A stretch of 33,530 nt of DNA from RGIG5675 sp050943435. GTDB lineage: Bacteria; Bacillota; Clostridia; Oscillospirales; Ruminococcaceae. Position numbers and translations under genes: made by a program. Position 1 is the first letter of the stretch. Each line of letters starts with the position of its first letter. The stretch is taken from assembly GCA_050943435.1 (NCBI GenBank), contig JBMNPE010000005.1:1-33530 (forward strand), in the 5' to 3' direction. Positions 22,493 through 30,785 of this stretch are shown in pieces. The notes under the pieces are model-generated. The model had not been told where the DNA came from. It saw nothing but the letters and a program-made list of their open reading frames with translations, and ran no database searches.

Positions 22493-23743
22493 GTGAAGAA
22501 GCACGGCAATTTTTTACGGATAGGGATCTGCATTCTGCTGACAGCCGTTCTTGTGGCGGTTTCCGCGGTTTCCCCGGAGCTCGCCTCCGCGGGGAATGAC
22601 GGGATCGATGTAGTCGGATTCACAGTTTCCGAGACCTTTGAAGACCACATAGCTGCAGCTCTTGCCGGAAAATGCCCGGACGGGTCGGTCGTCACGGCCG
22701 AGACGGAGTACGGGACGTTTTCCGCGAAAGCCAGCGGCACTACTTTCATACTCAGGATAGAACTTCCGCAGAACACCGAGGTCTCCATGACCCTGAGGGC
22801 TGAGGACAGCACCGGGAGAGTCATCTGCAGCACTAGATACACCGGCAAGCCCAGGGAGTGGGTTCCAAACGACAGCTGGGCCACGGTAACAGGGCTCGAT
22901 TCCCAGCTGTTCCTCAGGAAGGAAATGAGCGACGTCACAAGAAGCAACCTTCTTGACGAGGAAGAGCTGGACAAGCTCGAAAGCAGGATTGAGGAGAGGA
23001 TAAACTCCATAAAGGAAGTCCTTCCCGATACGGAGTTCATTTACCTCATAGTGCCGTCATGCGCTGACATCTATCCGGAGCGCGTACCGGACGACTACCC
23101 CCAGGGGACCGGAGAGACGCTCTACGACCAGATAGAGCAGATGCTGACAGAGGCCGGTGCTGTCGTGATAGACGCGCGGGATGCCATGAAGGAGCACAAG
23201 AACGACGACATTCCGCTGTACTGTGTAACGGACAGCCACTGGACCCAGTACGGGGCTTTCATAGCATATACGGAACTTTTCAACTATATCTCGGAGAGAT
23301 TTCCCGAGGCGGCCCCGAGGTCTTATGAGGACTTCAACTGGACGGAGGGATACTTCGAAGGCGGAGATCTAGCATATTACCTCAACATGAGGCAGGACCT
23401 GCTCACTGAGGAGTACTGGACGAGGACCTTTGCGTGCTCGGTTCCCGAGGAGATATCTGACATAGAGGTCTTTACGGACGATTCATCCAGGTCATACAGC
23501 AGCTTCGGAGTGCTGGGAAAGCAGGTCATCGACACCGGGAGAAGCGAGCTGCCTTCCGCACTAGTCTACAGGGACTCGTACAGCGTGGCAATTTATGACA
23601 TTCTCGCGGAGAGATTCGACAGGACTTATATGCGCGGTGCATTTGACTACGGGTGGAAGCCTGAGGAGATTCTCGAGGAAAAGCCCGACTACGTGATATT
23701 CATATATTCCGAGTACAACATGGATGCGATCACGGACAACTGA
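22493..23743 (+). CDS. DHHW/AlgX-like SGNH-hydrolase-fold exported protein
   Basis: A 416-residue protein starting with GTG at 22493. It has a signal peptide or membrane anchor (about 8-30), then a beta-rich region and a C-terminal part that resembles the AlgX/AlgJ and DHHW families. Landmarks are the DSHWTQYGAF motif (247-256, normally DxHW), a YLIVPSCADIYPERVP strand-loop, and VYRDSY (358-363) with a Ser in the position of the SGNH nucleophile. Such proteins take part in O-acetylation of cell-surface polysaccharides with an MBOAT acyltransferase. No MBOAT gene is nearby. It is coupled to the DUF4358-like gene (seven-base gap). Confidence 0.7.
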   Translation: MKKHGNFLRIGICILLTAVLVAVSAVSPELASAGNDGIDVVGFTVSETFEDHIAAALAGKCPDGSVVTAETEYGTFSAKASGTTFILRIELPQNTEVSMTLRAEDSTGRVICSTRYTGKPREWVPNDSWATVTGLDSQLFLRKEMSDVTRSNLLDEEELDKLESRIEERINSIKEVLPDTEFIYLIVPSCADIYPERVPDDYPQGTGETLYDQIEQMLTEAGAVVIDARDAMKEHKNDDIPLYCVTDSHWTQYGAFIAYTELFNYISERFPEAAPRSYEDFNWTEGYFEGGDLAYYLNMRQDLLTEEYWTRTFACSVPEEISDIEVFTDDSSRSYSSFGVLGKQVIDTGRSELPSALVYRDSYSVAIYDILAERFDRTYMRGAFDYGWKPEEILEEKPDYVIFIYSEYNMDAITDN

Positions 23744-23841
23744 CAAGAGCCGTGCATTCGTCCTTTACTCGGCTCGCGCATATGTGATAAACTTTGTCAA
23801 GATGATCAGAAGCCGTTATTCTGTCGGACGGAGGTAGATAG

Positions 23842-24477
23842 ATGCAGTACAAAAACGCTTTCATATTCGAACACCCGCTGATCCAGCACAAGATTTCCCT
23901 TTTGAGGGACAAGAACACCAGCACCAAGGATTTCAGGCAGCTCGTTGAGGAACTCGCTACCCTCATGTGCTACGAGATAACGAAGGATCTGCCTCTCAAG
24001 GAAATAGAGATAGAGACCCCTATCTGCAGGACCAAGACCAAGGTCCTCGGGGACAAGAAAATCGCCCTTGTCCCGATCCTACGCGCAGGGCTGGGGATGG
24101 TCTCCGGGATGCAGGAACTGCTCCCGAATTCCAGGGTCGGATTCCTGGGACTCTACAGGGACCCGGTCACGCACGACCCGATAAAGTACTACTGCAAGAT
24201 GCCGGATGACATCGCTGAGAGCACGGTGATAGTGCTGGACCCGATGTTCGCGACAGGCGGATCCGCAACAGCTGCAATGGAAGTCCTCAAGGGGATGGGA
24301 TGCAGGGACATAAAGTTCGTGTGCATCATTGCTGCGAAATGCGCCATAGACAGGATGCAGAAGGAGCATCCGGACGTACAGGTATACTGCGGGGCCCTCG
24401 ACGAGAAGCTCAATGAGAACGCATACATCGTCCCCGGTCTCGGAGACGCGGGCGACAGGATATTCGGAACAAAATAA
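23842..24477 (+). CDS. upp: Uracil phosphoribosyltransferase
   Basis: A pyrimidine salvage enzyme that makes UMP from uracil and PRPP. The 211-residue protein matches the family from MQYKNAFIFEHPLIQHKISL through LVPILRAGLGM to the PRPP-binding loop VIVLDPMFATGGSA. The uracil-binding C-terminus YIVPGLGDAGDRIFGT is also present. The start is supported by CGGAGGTAG upstream. It stands alone, in a 98-base gap after the DHHW-like gene and before the M42 peptidase gene. Confidence 0.97.
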   Translation: MQYKNAFIFEHPLIQHKISLLRDKNTSTKDFRQLVEELATLMCYEITKDLPLKEIEIETPICRTKTKVLGDKKIALVPILRAGLGMVSGMQELLPNSRVGFLGLYRDPVTHDPIKYYCKMPDDIAESTVIVLDPMFATGGSATAAMEVLKGMGCRDIKFVCIIAAKCAIDRMQKEHPDVQVYCGALDEKLNENAYIVPGLGDAGDRIFGTK

Positions 24478-24495
24478 AAAGGAAAGTGAATCATA

Positions 24496-24517
24496 CCCGC
24501 CTCGCCACAGAGGCGGG
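24496..24517 (+). terminator. Hairpin after upp
   Basis: An eight-base-pair GC-rich stem CCCGCCTC (24496-24503) / GAGGCGGG (24510-24517) with a six-base loop. The downstream CATTCCATTTG is only moderately T-rich, so termination may be partial and the M42 gene could receive read-through. Confidence 0.5.
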
Positions 24518-24543
24518 CATTCCATTTGTGGAGGGATTTGTCA

Positions 24544-25614
24544 ATGGACAGACTCGAACTCATAGAGGCATTGTCAAATGCATACGGGCCGTCGGGTTTT
24601 GAGGAGGAGGCAGCAGACGCTGCCGCCGGATTTATCCCGGAGGGCTGCTCGGTCGAGAGGGACGGTATTAGAAATGTATATATAAAGAGGAAGAAGGCTT
24701 CCGCTGACCGGAACGCCCCGAAGGTGGTGTTTGACGCACACATCGATGAGGTCGGATTCATAGTCCAGAGGATAGAACCCAACGGGACACTGGCTTTTCT
24801 TGTCCTCGGGAGCATAAGCCCGGGAAACATACCCGCCCACAGGGTGAGGGTGCTGTCTTCCTCGGGAAAATGGATCCCGGGAGTGGTTGCCGCTAAGCCT
24901 CCGCACTTCATGACAGAGGAAGAGAGGAAAAAGCCCCTGAGCACTGCAGACATGAGGATAGACGTCGGCGCGTCATCTGCAGAAGAGGTTGAAAAGTATT
25001 ACGGAATAAGGCCTGGGGCTCCAGCTGTGCCCGACGTCGTTTTCGAATGCAGCGACCGGGGAATAATGCTCGGCAAGGCATTCGACGACAGGCTCGGCTG
25101 TGCTGCCGTGATTTCAGTGATGAATGCCATATGCGGTGAGGAACTCGGAATCGAGCCGGTAGGTGTGCTCTCCACGCAGGAGGAAGTTGGCGAGCGCGGA
25201 GCTACTGTAGCCGCTCAGAGGGTAAAGCCCGACCTTGCAATATGCTTTGAAGGATGTCCGGCCGACGACACGGTGCTTCCGGAAAATGAATGCCAGACCG
25301 TCATGGGAAAAGGCCCGATGCTCAGGCATTCCGATATCAGCATGATCACACACCCGGGGTTCCAGAGATATGCACTTGATATAGCCAGGGAACACGGCAT
25401 TCCCGTGCAGGAAGCCGTGAGGTCCGGAGGAGGAACCAACGGGGCCGCATACCAGATGGCGGGAGCCCCTTCAATAGTCATCGGAGTGCCGGTGAGATAC
25501 GCTCACAGCCATCACTGCTTCTCTTCGCTCAAGGATTTTGACTCCGCAGTAGAGCTCGGGGTGCTCCTGGCCCGCAGCCTCGACAGGGAGACCGTCGACC
25601 GCTTCATAAGGTGA
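24544..25614 (+). CDS. M42 family metallopeptidase (glutamyl/deblocking aminopeptidase)
   Basis: A 356-residue cytosolic aminopeptidase of the M42 family, which forms large shells that trim peptides. The metal ligands and catalytic residues are visible: His66 and Asp68 in FDAHIDEVGF, the bridging Asp in KAFDDRLGC, the Glu pair in STQEEVGERG, an acidic residue in ICFEGC, and the final His in YAHSHHCFSS. The GPSGFEEE motif at the start is also typical. The ATG at 24544 follows GGAGG; an upstream in-frame start would remove this site. It lies before the ECF operon but is separated from it by a promoter. Confidence 0.93.
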   Translation: MDRLELIEALSNAYGPSGFEEEAADAAAGFIPEGCSVERDGIRNVYIKRKKASADRNAPKVVFDAHIDEVGFIVQRIEPNGTLAFLVLGSISPGNIPAHRVRVLSSSGKWIPGVVAAKPPHFMTEEERKKPLSTADMRIDVGASSAEEVEKYYGIRPGAPAVPDVVFECSDRGIMLGKAFDDRLGCAAVISVMNAICGEELGIEPVGVLSTQEEVGERGATVAAQRVKPDLAICFEGCPADDTVLPENECQTVMGKGPMLRHSDISMITHPGFQRYALDIAREHGIPVQEAVRSGGGTNGAAYQMAGAPSIVIGVPVRYAHSHHCFSSLKDFDSAVELGVLLARSLDRETVDRFIR

Positions 25615-25684
25615 TTAGTGGCGGATTGGCTCAACTTTTACAGATAAAAGCCGCAGATGAGAGCTAATTTCGACACTTTTAATG

Positions 25685-25746
25685 TTTAATTATCTCACAC
25701 GCTAATGTAAAATTATTGTGTTCCCGGGCATATGAGGTACATGCCC
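25685..25746 (+). promoter_or_regulatory. Promoter and short leader hairpin of the ECF/DUF62 operon
   Basis: TTTAAT (25685-25690), a 17-base spacer and TAAAAT (25708-25713) form a plausible sigma-A promoter. The leader then has a hairpin GGGCAT (25726-25731) / ATGCCC (25741-25746) followed by an A-rich stretch and GGAGG at the start codon. The leader is about 55 bases, too short for most riboswitches; a small aptamer cannot be excluded, but I recognise none. Confidence 0.45.
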
Positions 25747-25773
25747 AAAAATATATTTGGAGGAATCAATACA

Positions 25774-26379
25774 ATGGCAAACAAAAGCTTCGGACAGAAA
25801 CTTCTTGGAGTCTGGAACACCAAGACTATCGTCACCGTGGCCATTGGCGCTGCACTGTTTGGCGTGCTTATGGATTACGGCGGGATCCCCATAACGACGA
25901 ACACCCAGCTGACAACGGCAATGATCGTTCCTGTCATAGTGGGTGCCCTTTATGGTCCTCTTCCTGCTGCAGTGTCGGCCGGAGTCGGAAACATGATCGC
26001 TGATCTGATCGGCGGCTGGGGAATGTGGTTCGACTGGGATATCGGAAACTTCTTTGCAGCTTTCTTCGTGGGACTCCTTCCTGTTTACGGGGCCTATATC
26101 ACTGAAGGCATCTTCACTGTAAAGCACGCAATCATCTATGCTGTGTGCTGCATACTAGGCAATGCAGTTGCATTCGGAGTGATCACCCCGATATTCTCCA
26201 CGCTCTTCTATGCGAGCGACCTCAACGTCACTTTCATCCAGGCATTTGCTGCAACGCTCGGCAACTTTGCCGTTGAAGTTGTAATAGGAATCCCGATTCT
26301 GATCCTCCTCGCCAAGAGATACAAGAACCGCACAAATCTCAAGGAAGAGGAAGACGACGAAGAAGAAGAGGATAAATAA
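25774..26379 (+). CDS. ECF transporter S component, UPF0397-like
   Basis: A 201-residue membrane protein with about five or six helices and a strongly acidic C-terminal tail. The segment TIVTVAIGAALFGVLMDYGG is followed by an IPITTNTQL and a GALYGPLPAAVSAGVGNMIA-type stretch, then DLIGGWGMWFDWD. It resembles the UPF0397 family, which is annotated as an ECF substrate-binding (S) component. S components bind a vitamin or small nutrient and work with an energising module. The start at 25774 has GGAGG about ten bases upstream. It heads the operon; a terminator lies directly after it. The substrate cannot be read from the sequence. Confidence 0.85.
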   Translation: MANKSFGQKLLGVWNTKTIVTVAIGAALFGVLMDYGGIPITTNTQLTTAMIVPVIVGALYGPLPAAVSAGVGNMIADLIGGWGMWFDWDIGNFFAAFFVGLLPVYGAYITEGIFTVKHAIIYAVCCILGNAVAFGVITPIFSTLFYASDLNVTFIQAFAATLGNFAVEVVIGIPILILLAKRYKNRTNLKEEEDDEEEEDK

Positions 26380-26393
26380 GAGTCAGTCCAGAT

Positions 26394-26436
26394 AAACCTC
26401 CATGATTCTACAATTATGGAGGTTTTAATTTTTTTT
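26394..26436 (+). terminator. Intrinsic terminator inside the operon, after the S component
   Basis: A perfect ten-base-pair stem AAACCTCCAT (26394-26403) / ATGGAGGTTT (26416-26425) with a 12-base loop, then TAATTTTTTTT. It lies between the S component and the ATPase gene, with no clear promoter between it and the ATPase start at 26466. Partial read-through would give more S component than energising module. Confidence 0.85.
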
Positions 26437-26465
26437 GATGGCAAGTCAAAGAAAGGACCCAGAGA

Positions 26466-28184
26466 TTGAAAGAGCCGCTCGTAAGCTTCAAGAATTTCGG
26501 ATTCAAATACAAAGTGCAGTCTAAGCCTACGCTTTACGACATCAATCTTGACATATATCCAGGAGAGAAAGTACTTATCCTAGGCGCTTCCGGAAGCGGA
26601 AAATCGACACTGTGCAACTGCATAAACGGCCTCATACCCTTTTCCTACGAAGGGGAGATAACAGGCAGCTGCACTGTAAACGGAAAAGAGACAAGGGGAG
26701 AGTCAATATTCAAGCTCTCCAAATATGTTGGAACGGTGCTCCAGGACAGCGACGCACAGTTCGTGGGGCTGTCTGTCGGGGAGGACATAGCGTTCTCGAT
26801 GGAGAACGACGTTGTCCCGAGGAAGGACATGCTCCCCGCAGTTGAAAAGAGCGCTTCCATGGTGGGAATGCAGGATTTCATAGGAAGCGTACCGTTTGAG
26901 CTGTCCGGAGGGCAGAAGCAGAAAGTCGCAATAGCCGGAGTATTCGGCAACGACGTAAACATTCTCATATTCGACGAGCCTCTCGCGGCCCTCGACCCAC
27001 AGATGGGAATGACCGCCATAGAGCTCATCGATGACCTCTCAAAGGACGAAAACAGGGCAATAATCATCATCGAGCACAGGCTCGAGGATGTACTCTACAG
27101 GCCGGTGGACAGGATAATACTGATGTCCGCCGGAAGGATAGTCGCAGACATGAAGCCTGACGACCTGCTAAAGTCGTCCCTGCTTTCGGAATGCGGTATA
27201 AGGGAGCCCCTGTATCTAACGGCGATGAAATATGCGGGCTGTGAACTCGACGATGTTAAAAACATCTGCAGCCTTGACGACATGGAGCTCTCCAAGGAAA
27301 ACACCACGAAGCTGAAGGAATTCTTCACCGCCGAGAGGCCGGGCATTGAGGAAAGCAGCGAAGAAGACGTGATTTCTTTTGACCACGTCTCATACACATA
27401 TCCATCTAACGGGAGAAAAGCCCTTGAGGACGTTAGCTTCTCAGTCAAGCGCGGCGAGCGCGTTGCAATCATCGGGAAGAACGGCGCAGGCAAATCAACC
27501 GCAGCAAAGCTCATCTGCGGCATCATCAGACCCGACGAGGGAAAGATCACGATTGAGGGACAGGACTCCAAGAAGTTCTCGGTTAAAGAAATAGGCGAGA
27601 AAGTCGGATATGTCATGCAGGACCCCAACCAGATGATAGTCAAGGACATCATCAAGGATGAGGTGGGCCTCGCGCTCAGCATCAGGGGAATGGACCAGAA
27701 GGTCATCGACGAGAGGGTCAAGACCGTCCTCGAGACATGCAACCTTTACAAGATGAGGAAATGGCCTGTGGACTCGATAAGCTACGGGCAGAAAAAGAGG
27801 GTCACCGTCGCCTCTATCATGGCAATAGAGCCCGATATCCTGATCCTCGACGAGCCGACTGCCGGACAGGATTTCAGGAGCTATACGGACATCATGAACT
27901 TCGTAAACCTCCTGAACAAGAAGTATGGAAAGACGATACTCTTCATAACTCACGACATGCACCTCGCTATAGAGAATACCGACAGGGCGATAGTGTTTTC
28001 AGACGGAAAGCTCATCGCCCAGGACAAGGTATTCACAGTGCTGTCAGACGAGGAGATCATCAAAAAGGCCAATCTCAAGCAGACTTCGCTCTACAGGCTG
28101 GCCCTGAAGCTGGGACTCGACCCCGAGGCCACAATACGTCACTTTATCGAGTACGAAAGAACGGTGAAGCAGAATGAACAATAG
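26466..28184 (+). CDS. ECF transporter ATPase, two fused ABC domains
   Basis: A 572-residue protein that joins the two ATPases of an ECF transporter in one chain, like YkoD. Domain 1 has Walker A GASGSGKST (40-48), signature LSGGQ (146-150) and Walker B ILIFDEP (166-172). Domain 2 has Walker A GKNGAGKST (337-345), a changed signature SYGQ (439-442) and Walker B ILILDEP (458-464). So only one domain has the canonical LSGGQ, and the two ATP sites may be unequal. It starts with TTG at 26466, preceded by AGGA. It overlaps the T-component gene by 11 bases. It powers substrate uptake together with the T and S components. Confidence 0.94.
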   Translation: MKEPLVSFKNFGFKYKVQSKPTLYDINLDIYPGEKVLILGASGSGKSTLCNCINGLIPFSYEGEITGSCTVNGKETRGESIFKLSKYVGTVLQDSDAQFVGLSVGEDIAFSMENDVVPRKDMLPAVEKSASMVGMQDFIGSVPFELSGGQKQKVAIAGVFGNDVNILIFDEPLAALDPQMGMTAIELIDDLSKDENRAIIIIEHRLEDVLYRPVDRIILMSAGRIVADMKPDDLLKSSLLSECGIREPLYLTAMKYAGCELDDVKNICSLDDMELSKENTTKLKEFFTAERPGIEESSEEDVISFDHVSYTYPSNGRKALEDVSFSVKRGERVAIIGKNGAGKSTAAKLICGIIRPDEGKITIEGQDSKKFSVKEIGEKVGYVMQDPNQMIVKDIIKDEVGLALSIRGMDQKVIDERVKTVLETCNLYKMRKWPVDSISYGQKKRVTVASIMAIEPDILILDEPTAGQDFRSYTDIMNFVNLLNKKYGKTILFITHDMHLAIENTDRAIVFSDGKLIAQDKVFTVLSDEEIIKKANLKQTSLYRLALKLGLDPEATIRHFIEYERTVKQNEQ

Positions 28185-29097
28185 GATGGTAATCAACTAC
28201 GTTCCGGGCCCGACAGTGATGCACAGGCTGACCGGATTTACAAAGGTTCTGCTGTTCATCGTCATGACAGTGGCGATCATAAGCACCTACGACATCAGAA
28301 TCCTCATTCCTCTATTTTTAATAAATCTCGCCGAGATCATCTCCATGAAGCCCAACTACAAGCCGATATTCGTGATGTTCATGATCTCGTTCATAATGGT
28401 CTCGGTCATCGGGAACATAATGCTGTTTGTGGTGAGCCCCGACGCAGGGCTCAACAACGTAGGCGCAAATAACATAATCTGGCAGAGCAGCGGGAGGCTG
28501 TATCTCTCGAAGGAATTCCTGTGGTATATCCTCGCTGTCTTCATAAAGAGGACCACGTCGTTTGCATCAGTCATGGCATTCGCACTTGCGACGACTCCCT
28601 CTGAATTCGCATCCGGGCTCAACCTCTGCGGGCTTCCATACAAGGTCTGCACGATAATCTCGCTCGCATACAGGACTATACCCGACATAGCAAACGATTT
28701 TATCAACATCAGGAACAGCATGATGATGCGCGGAGTCGAGCTGAGCAAGAAGGCGAGCGTATGGAAGAGGCTCAAGAACAACATCGTGCTTCTCGTCCCG
28801 CTCATACTCACTGCATTCGGCAAGGTCGGGAATATTGCAAACGCCATGGATCTCAGGGGATACGGCAAGAACAAGAAGAGGACATGGTATGCAGAACACG
28901 AGCTCACAAAGGCCGACAGGATCATAAGACCCCTGATAATCGTCCTCGCCGTGCTGACAGTGTACTACATTGTGGAGTACAGGATAATCAATCCGTATCC
29001 GGCAAAGATCTGGTGCCCCTGGGTGACCTTTGAAAACGCACAGAAGGTGAACCAGTGGGATACAGTGTTCTTCGTAAAATGGTTCAGAAACAAATAA
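28174..29097 (+). CDS. ECF transporter T component (EcfT/CbiQ family)
   Basis: A 307-residue membrane protein that couples the ATPases to the S component. It has hydrophobic helices near residues 22-45, 46-60, 70-90 and 115-140, with a last one near 248-268. In the cytoplasmic loops are the two Arg-containing motifs expected for coupling helices, MMMRGVEL and AMDLRGYGKNKKR. The gene overlaps the ATPase gene by 11 bases. A 27-base gap with GGAGG leads to the first DUF62 paralogue, so the transporter and the enzymes are very likely one operon. Confidence 0.92.
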   Translation: MNNRMVINYVPGPTVMHRLTGFTKVLLFIVMTVAIISTYDIRILIPLFLINLAEIISMKPNYKPIFVMFMISFIMVSVIGNIMLFVVSPDAGLNNVGANNIIWQSSGRLYLSKEFLWYILAVFIKRTTSFASVMAFALATTPSEFASGLNLCGLPYKVCTIISLAYRTIPDIANDFINIRNSMMMRGVELSKKASVWKRLKNNIVLLVPLILTAFGKVGNIANAMDLRGYGKNKKRTWYAEHELTKADRIIRPLIIVLAVLTVYYIVEYRIINPYPAKIWCPWVTFENAQKVNQWDTVFFVKWFRNK

Positions 29098-29124
29098 TTC
29101 CTATAAATCGGAGGTTGTCAAAGA

Positions 29125-29970
29125 ATGCGTAACTTAGTAATCCAGACAGATTTCGGGACGGGATCCCTCTCTGTAAGTGCGATGCACGGCGTATGCGCCA
29201 TGGTGGATCCGGAGCTCAAGGTGAACGACGGAAACAACGATGTGGTGCAGTTCGACGTCCTCAATGCCTCGGATTCCCTGATATACCTGCTGCCGTACTG
29301 GCCGAAGGGAACAGTTTTTGTATCCGTGGTAGACCCCGGAGTCGGAACGGCCAGGAAGAGCTGCGTCGCAAAGCTCAGTGACGGACAGTTCGTGGTGACC
29401 CCCGACAACGGAACTCTCACATATGTCAAGGAACAGATCGGCATAGAAGAGGTAAGGGAGATAGATGAGAGCGTAAACCGCCTCCCCGGGTCCGAGGACA
29501 TACACATATTCCACGGCAGGGATGTCTACGCATACTGCGGCGCGAGGCTCGCCGCCGGAGTTATCGATTTCGAAGGAGTGGGACCAGCCTATCCCGTGTC
29601 TGAAATAGTGACCGCGGATTACATAAAGCCGGAAAAGGCTGCCGGAATGGTTTCCGGAATGATAAACGAAGCCACGGAGCATTTCGGCCTGGTCGGAACC
29701 AACATTCCGTTCTCCTGGATGGAGGACGCCGGAATGAAGTACGGGGATGACGTCGAAGTCATCGTTGAAAAGAACGGCGAAAAGGTTCTGGACAAGGTCA
29801 TGAAGTTTGCAAAGAGCTTCGGATACGTTCCTGTGGGAGACCCGCTGGTATTCAGCTCCGAGACGAGAACAGTCATGCTCGCTATCAACAGGGGCAACGC
29901 GACCATTGCCTACAAGCTCGGCTTCGGCCCTGATTGGAAAATGACAGTCAGAAAAAGTGGAGAAAAATAA
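29125..29970 (+). CDS. SAM hydroxide adenosyltransferase family (DUF62) paralogue 1
   Basis: A 281-residue protein of the family that splits S-adenosylmethionine with water into adenosine and methionine; the fluorinase and chlorinase enzymes are related. The catalytic Asp-Arg-His triad is present: Asp70 and Arg77 in VVDPGVGTARK, and His130 in FHGRD. The N-terminal Asp of the TDFG motif (Asp9) and the PDNG motif (about 93-96) are also kept. The C-terminal beta-barrel domain begins near residue 165. The family block FGN reads FGL (187-189), so an adenine-side contact may be changed. First of five tandem copies; its stop overlaps the next start by one base. Confidence 0.9.
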   Translation: MRNLVIQTDFGTGSLSVSAMHGVCAMVDPELKVNDGNNDVVQFDVLNASDSLIYLLPYWPKGTVFVSVVDPGVGTARKSCVAKLSDGQFVVTPDNGTLTYVKEQIGIEEVREIDESVNRLPGSEDIHIFHGRDVYAYCGARLAAGVIDFEGVGPAYPVSEIVTADYIKPEKAAGMVSGMINEATEHFGLVGTNIPFSWMEDAGMKYGDDVEVIVEKNGEKVLDKVMKFAKSFGYVPVGDPLVFSSETRTVMLAINRGNATIAYKLGFGPDWKMTVRKSGEK

Positions 29971-30782
29971 TGGATCTTCCTTCTGTAGTAATACATGACC
30001 AGAGCGGGTTTGCGTCCACGCATTTTGCCCAGGCTGCAGGGATAATCGAGACCATACAGCCTAGAGTGGACGTGGACAACTGCAATCCCGGTATAGAAAA
30101 GGGAAATGTAAGGCAGATTTCCGCATATCTTTTCACTAATGTCCCGTTCTGGCCCGACGGAACCATATTCATTTCGTTCGTAGGGACGGGCAGGCCTGTT
30201 GCTGTGAAGTTTAAAAACGGGAGCATTCTTCTGAGTCCCGACAATGGGACATGCACCATGTGCGCCGGCATCCTCGGGATAAGCGAAGCAAGGTTTCTCA
30301 GTGAGGAATTCGGGACTGACGGATGGCAGATGCCGAGATGTGCCGCGAGGCTTGCAGACGGAATGGACTTCAGCGAAGTCGGCCCAGAGGTGCCAGGCAA
30401 CAGGGTTGTGCTGTACAAGATACCTGCAGCCAGGATTTCCGAAGGAAGGGCAGAGGGAGAGGTGTCCATGCTTCTCAAGAATTTCGGAAACCTCACTTTC
30501 AGCATCGGCACTGACGAATTCGAGAATACGGGAATCAGGCACGGCGACCGCGTAAGGGTCACCTTTACCAGAGACGGCAAGGTGGAGTGGAAGGGGGAAA
30601 TGACATTCCAGCCCTCTTTCGGATATGTGCCGGAAGGAGATCCGGTGATTTTCAACGGAAGCTCAGGATATATGGATATAGGCCTGAACAGGAGGCATTT
30701 CATCAACAAATGCCTTCCCCAGATCCTCGACGCCCAGGACCCCGGTGAATTCAAGGTCCTGATTGAAAAGATAGGAGACTAA
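29970..30782 (+). CDS. DUF62-family paralogue 2, degenerate (likely pseudoenzyme)
   Basis: A 270-residue paralogue, clearly related in the PDNG motif (90-93), the FGN motif, and the C-terminal FGYVPEGDPVIF block. The catalytic site is gone: the VDPGVGT-R segment is shortened to VGTGR (71-75) with no Asp, the FHGRD with the His is replaced by WQMPRC (119-124), and TDFG is replaced by HDQSG (9-13). The reading frame is intact, with a ribosome binding site and a one-base overlap with the upstream stop, so it seems to be a working gene for a non-catalytic subunit rather than a dead pseudogene. A regulatory or structural role is inference. Confidence 0.85.
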   Translation: MDLPSVVIHDQSGFASTHFAQAAGIIETIQPRVDVDNCNPGIEKGNVRQISAYLFTNVPFWPDGTIFISFVGTGRPVAVKFKNGSILLSPDNGTCTMCAGILGISEARFLSEEFGTDGWQMPRCAARLADGMDFSEVGPEVPGNRVVLYKIPAARISEGRAEGEVSMLLKNFGNLTFSIGTDEFENTGIRHGDRVRVTFTRDGKVEWKGEMTFQPSFGYVPEGDPVIFNGSSGYMDIGLNRRHFINKCLPQILDAQDPGEFKVLIEKIGD

Positions 30783-30785
30783 GTT

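Noticed and set aside
25615..25773. A SAM, preQ1 or T-box riboswitch before the ECF/DUF62 operon
   Set aside because: Only one short hairpin is present and the leader is about 55 bases; I see none of the conserved cores of these aptamers.
29948..30754. A 268-codon antisense frame in DUF62 copy 2
   Set aside because: The plus-strand frame aligns with its paralogues throughout; the antisense frame is Ser/Pro-rich without any motif.
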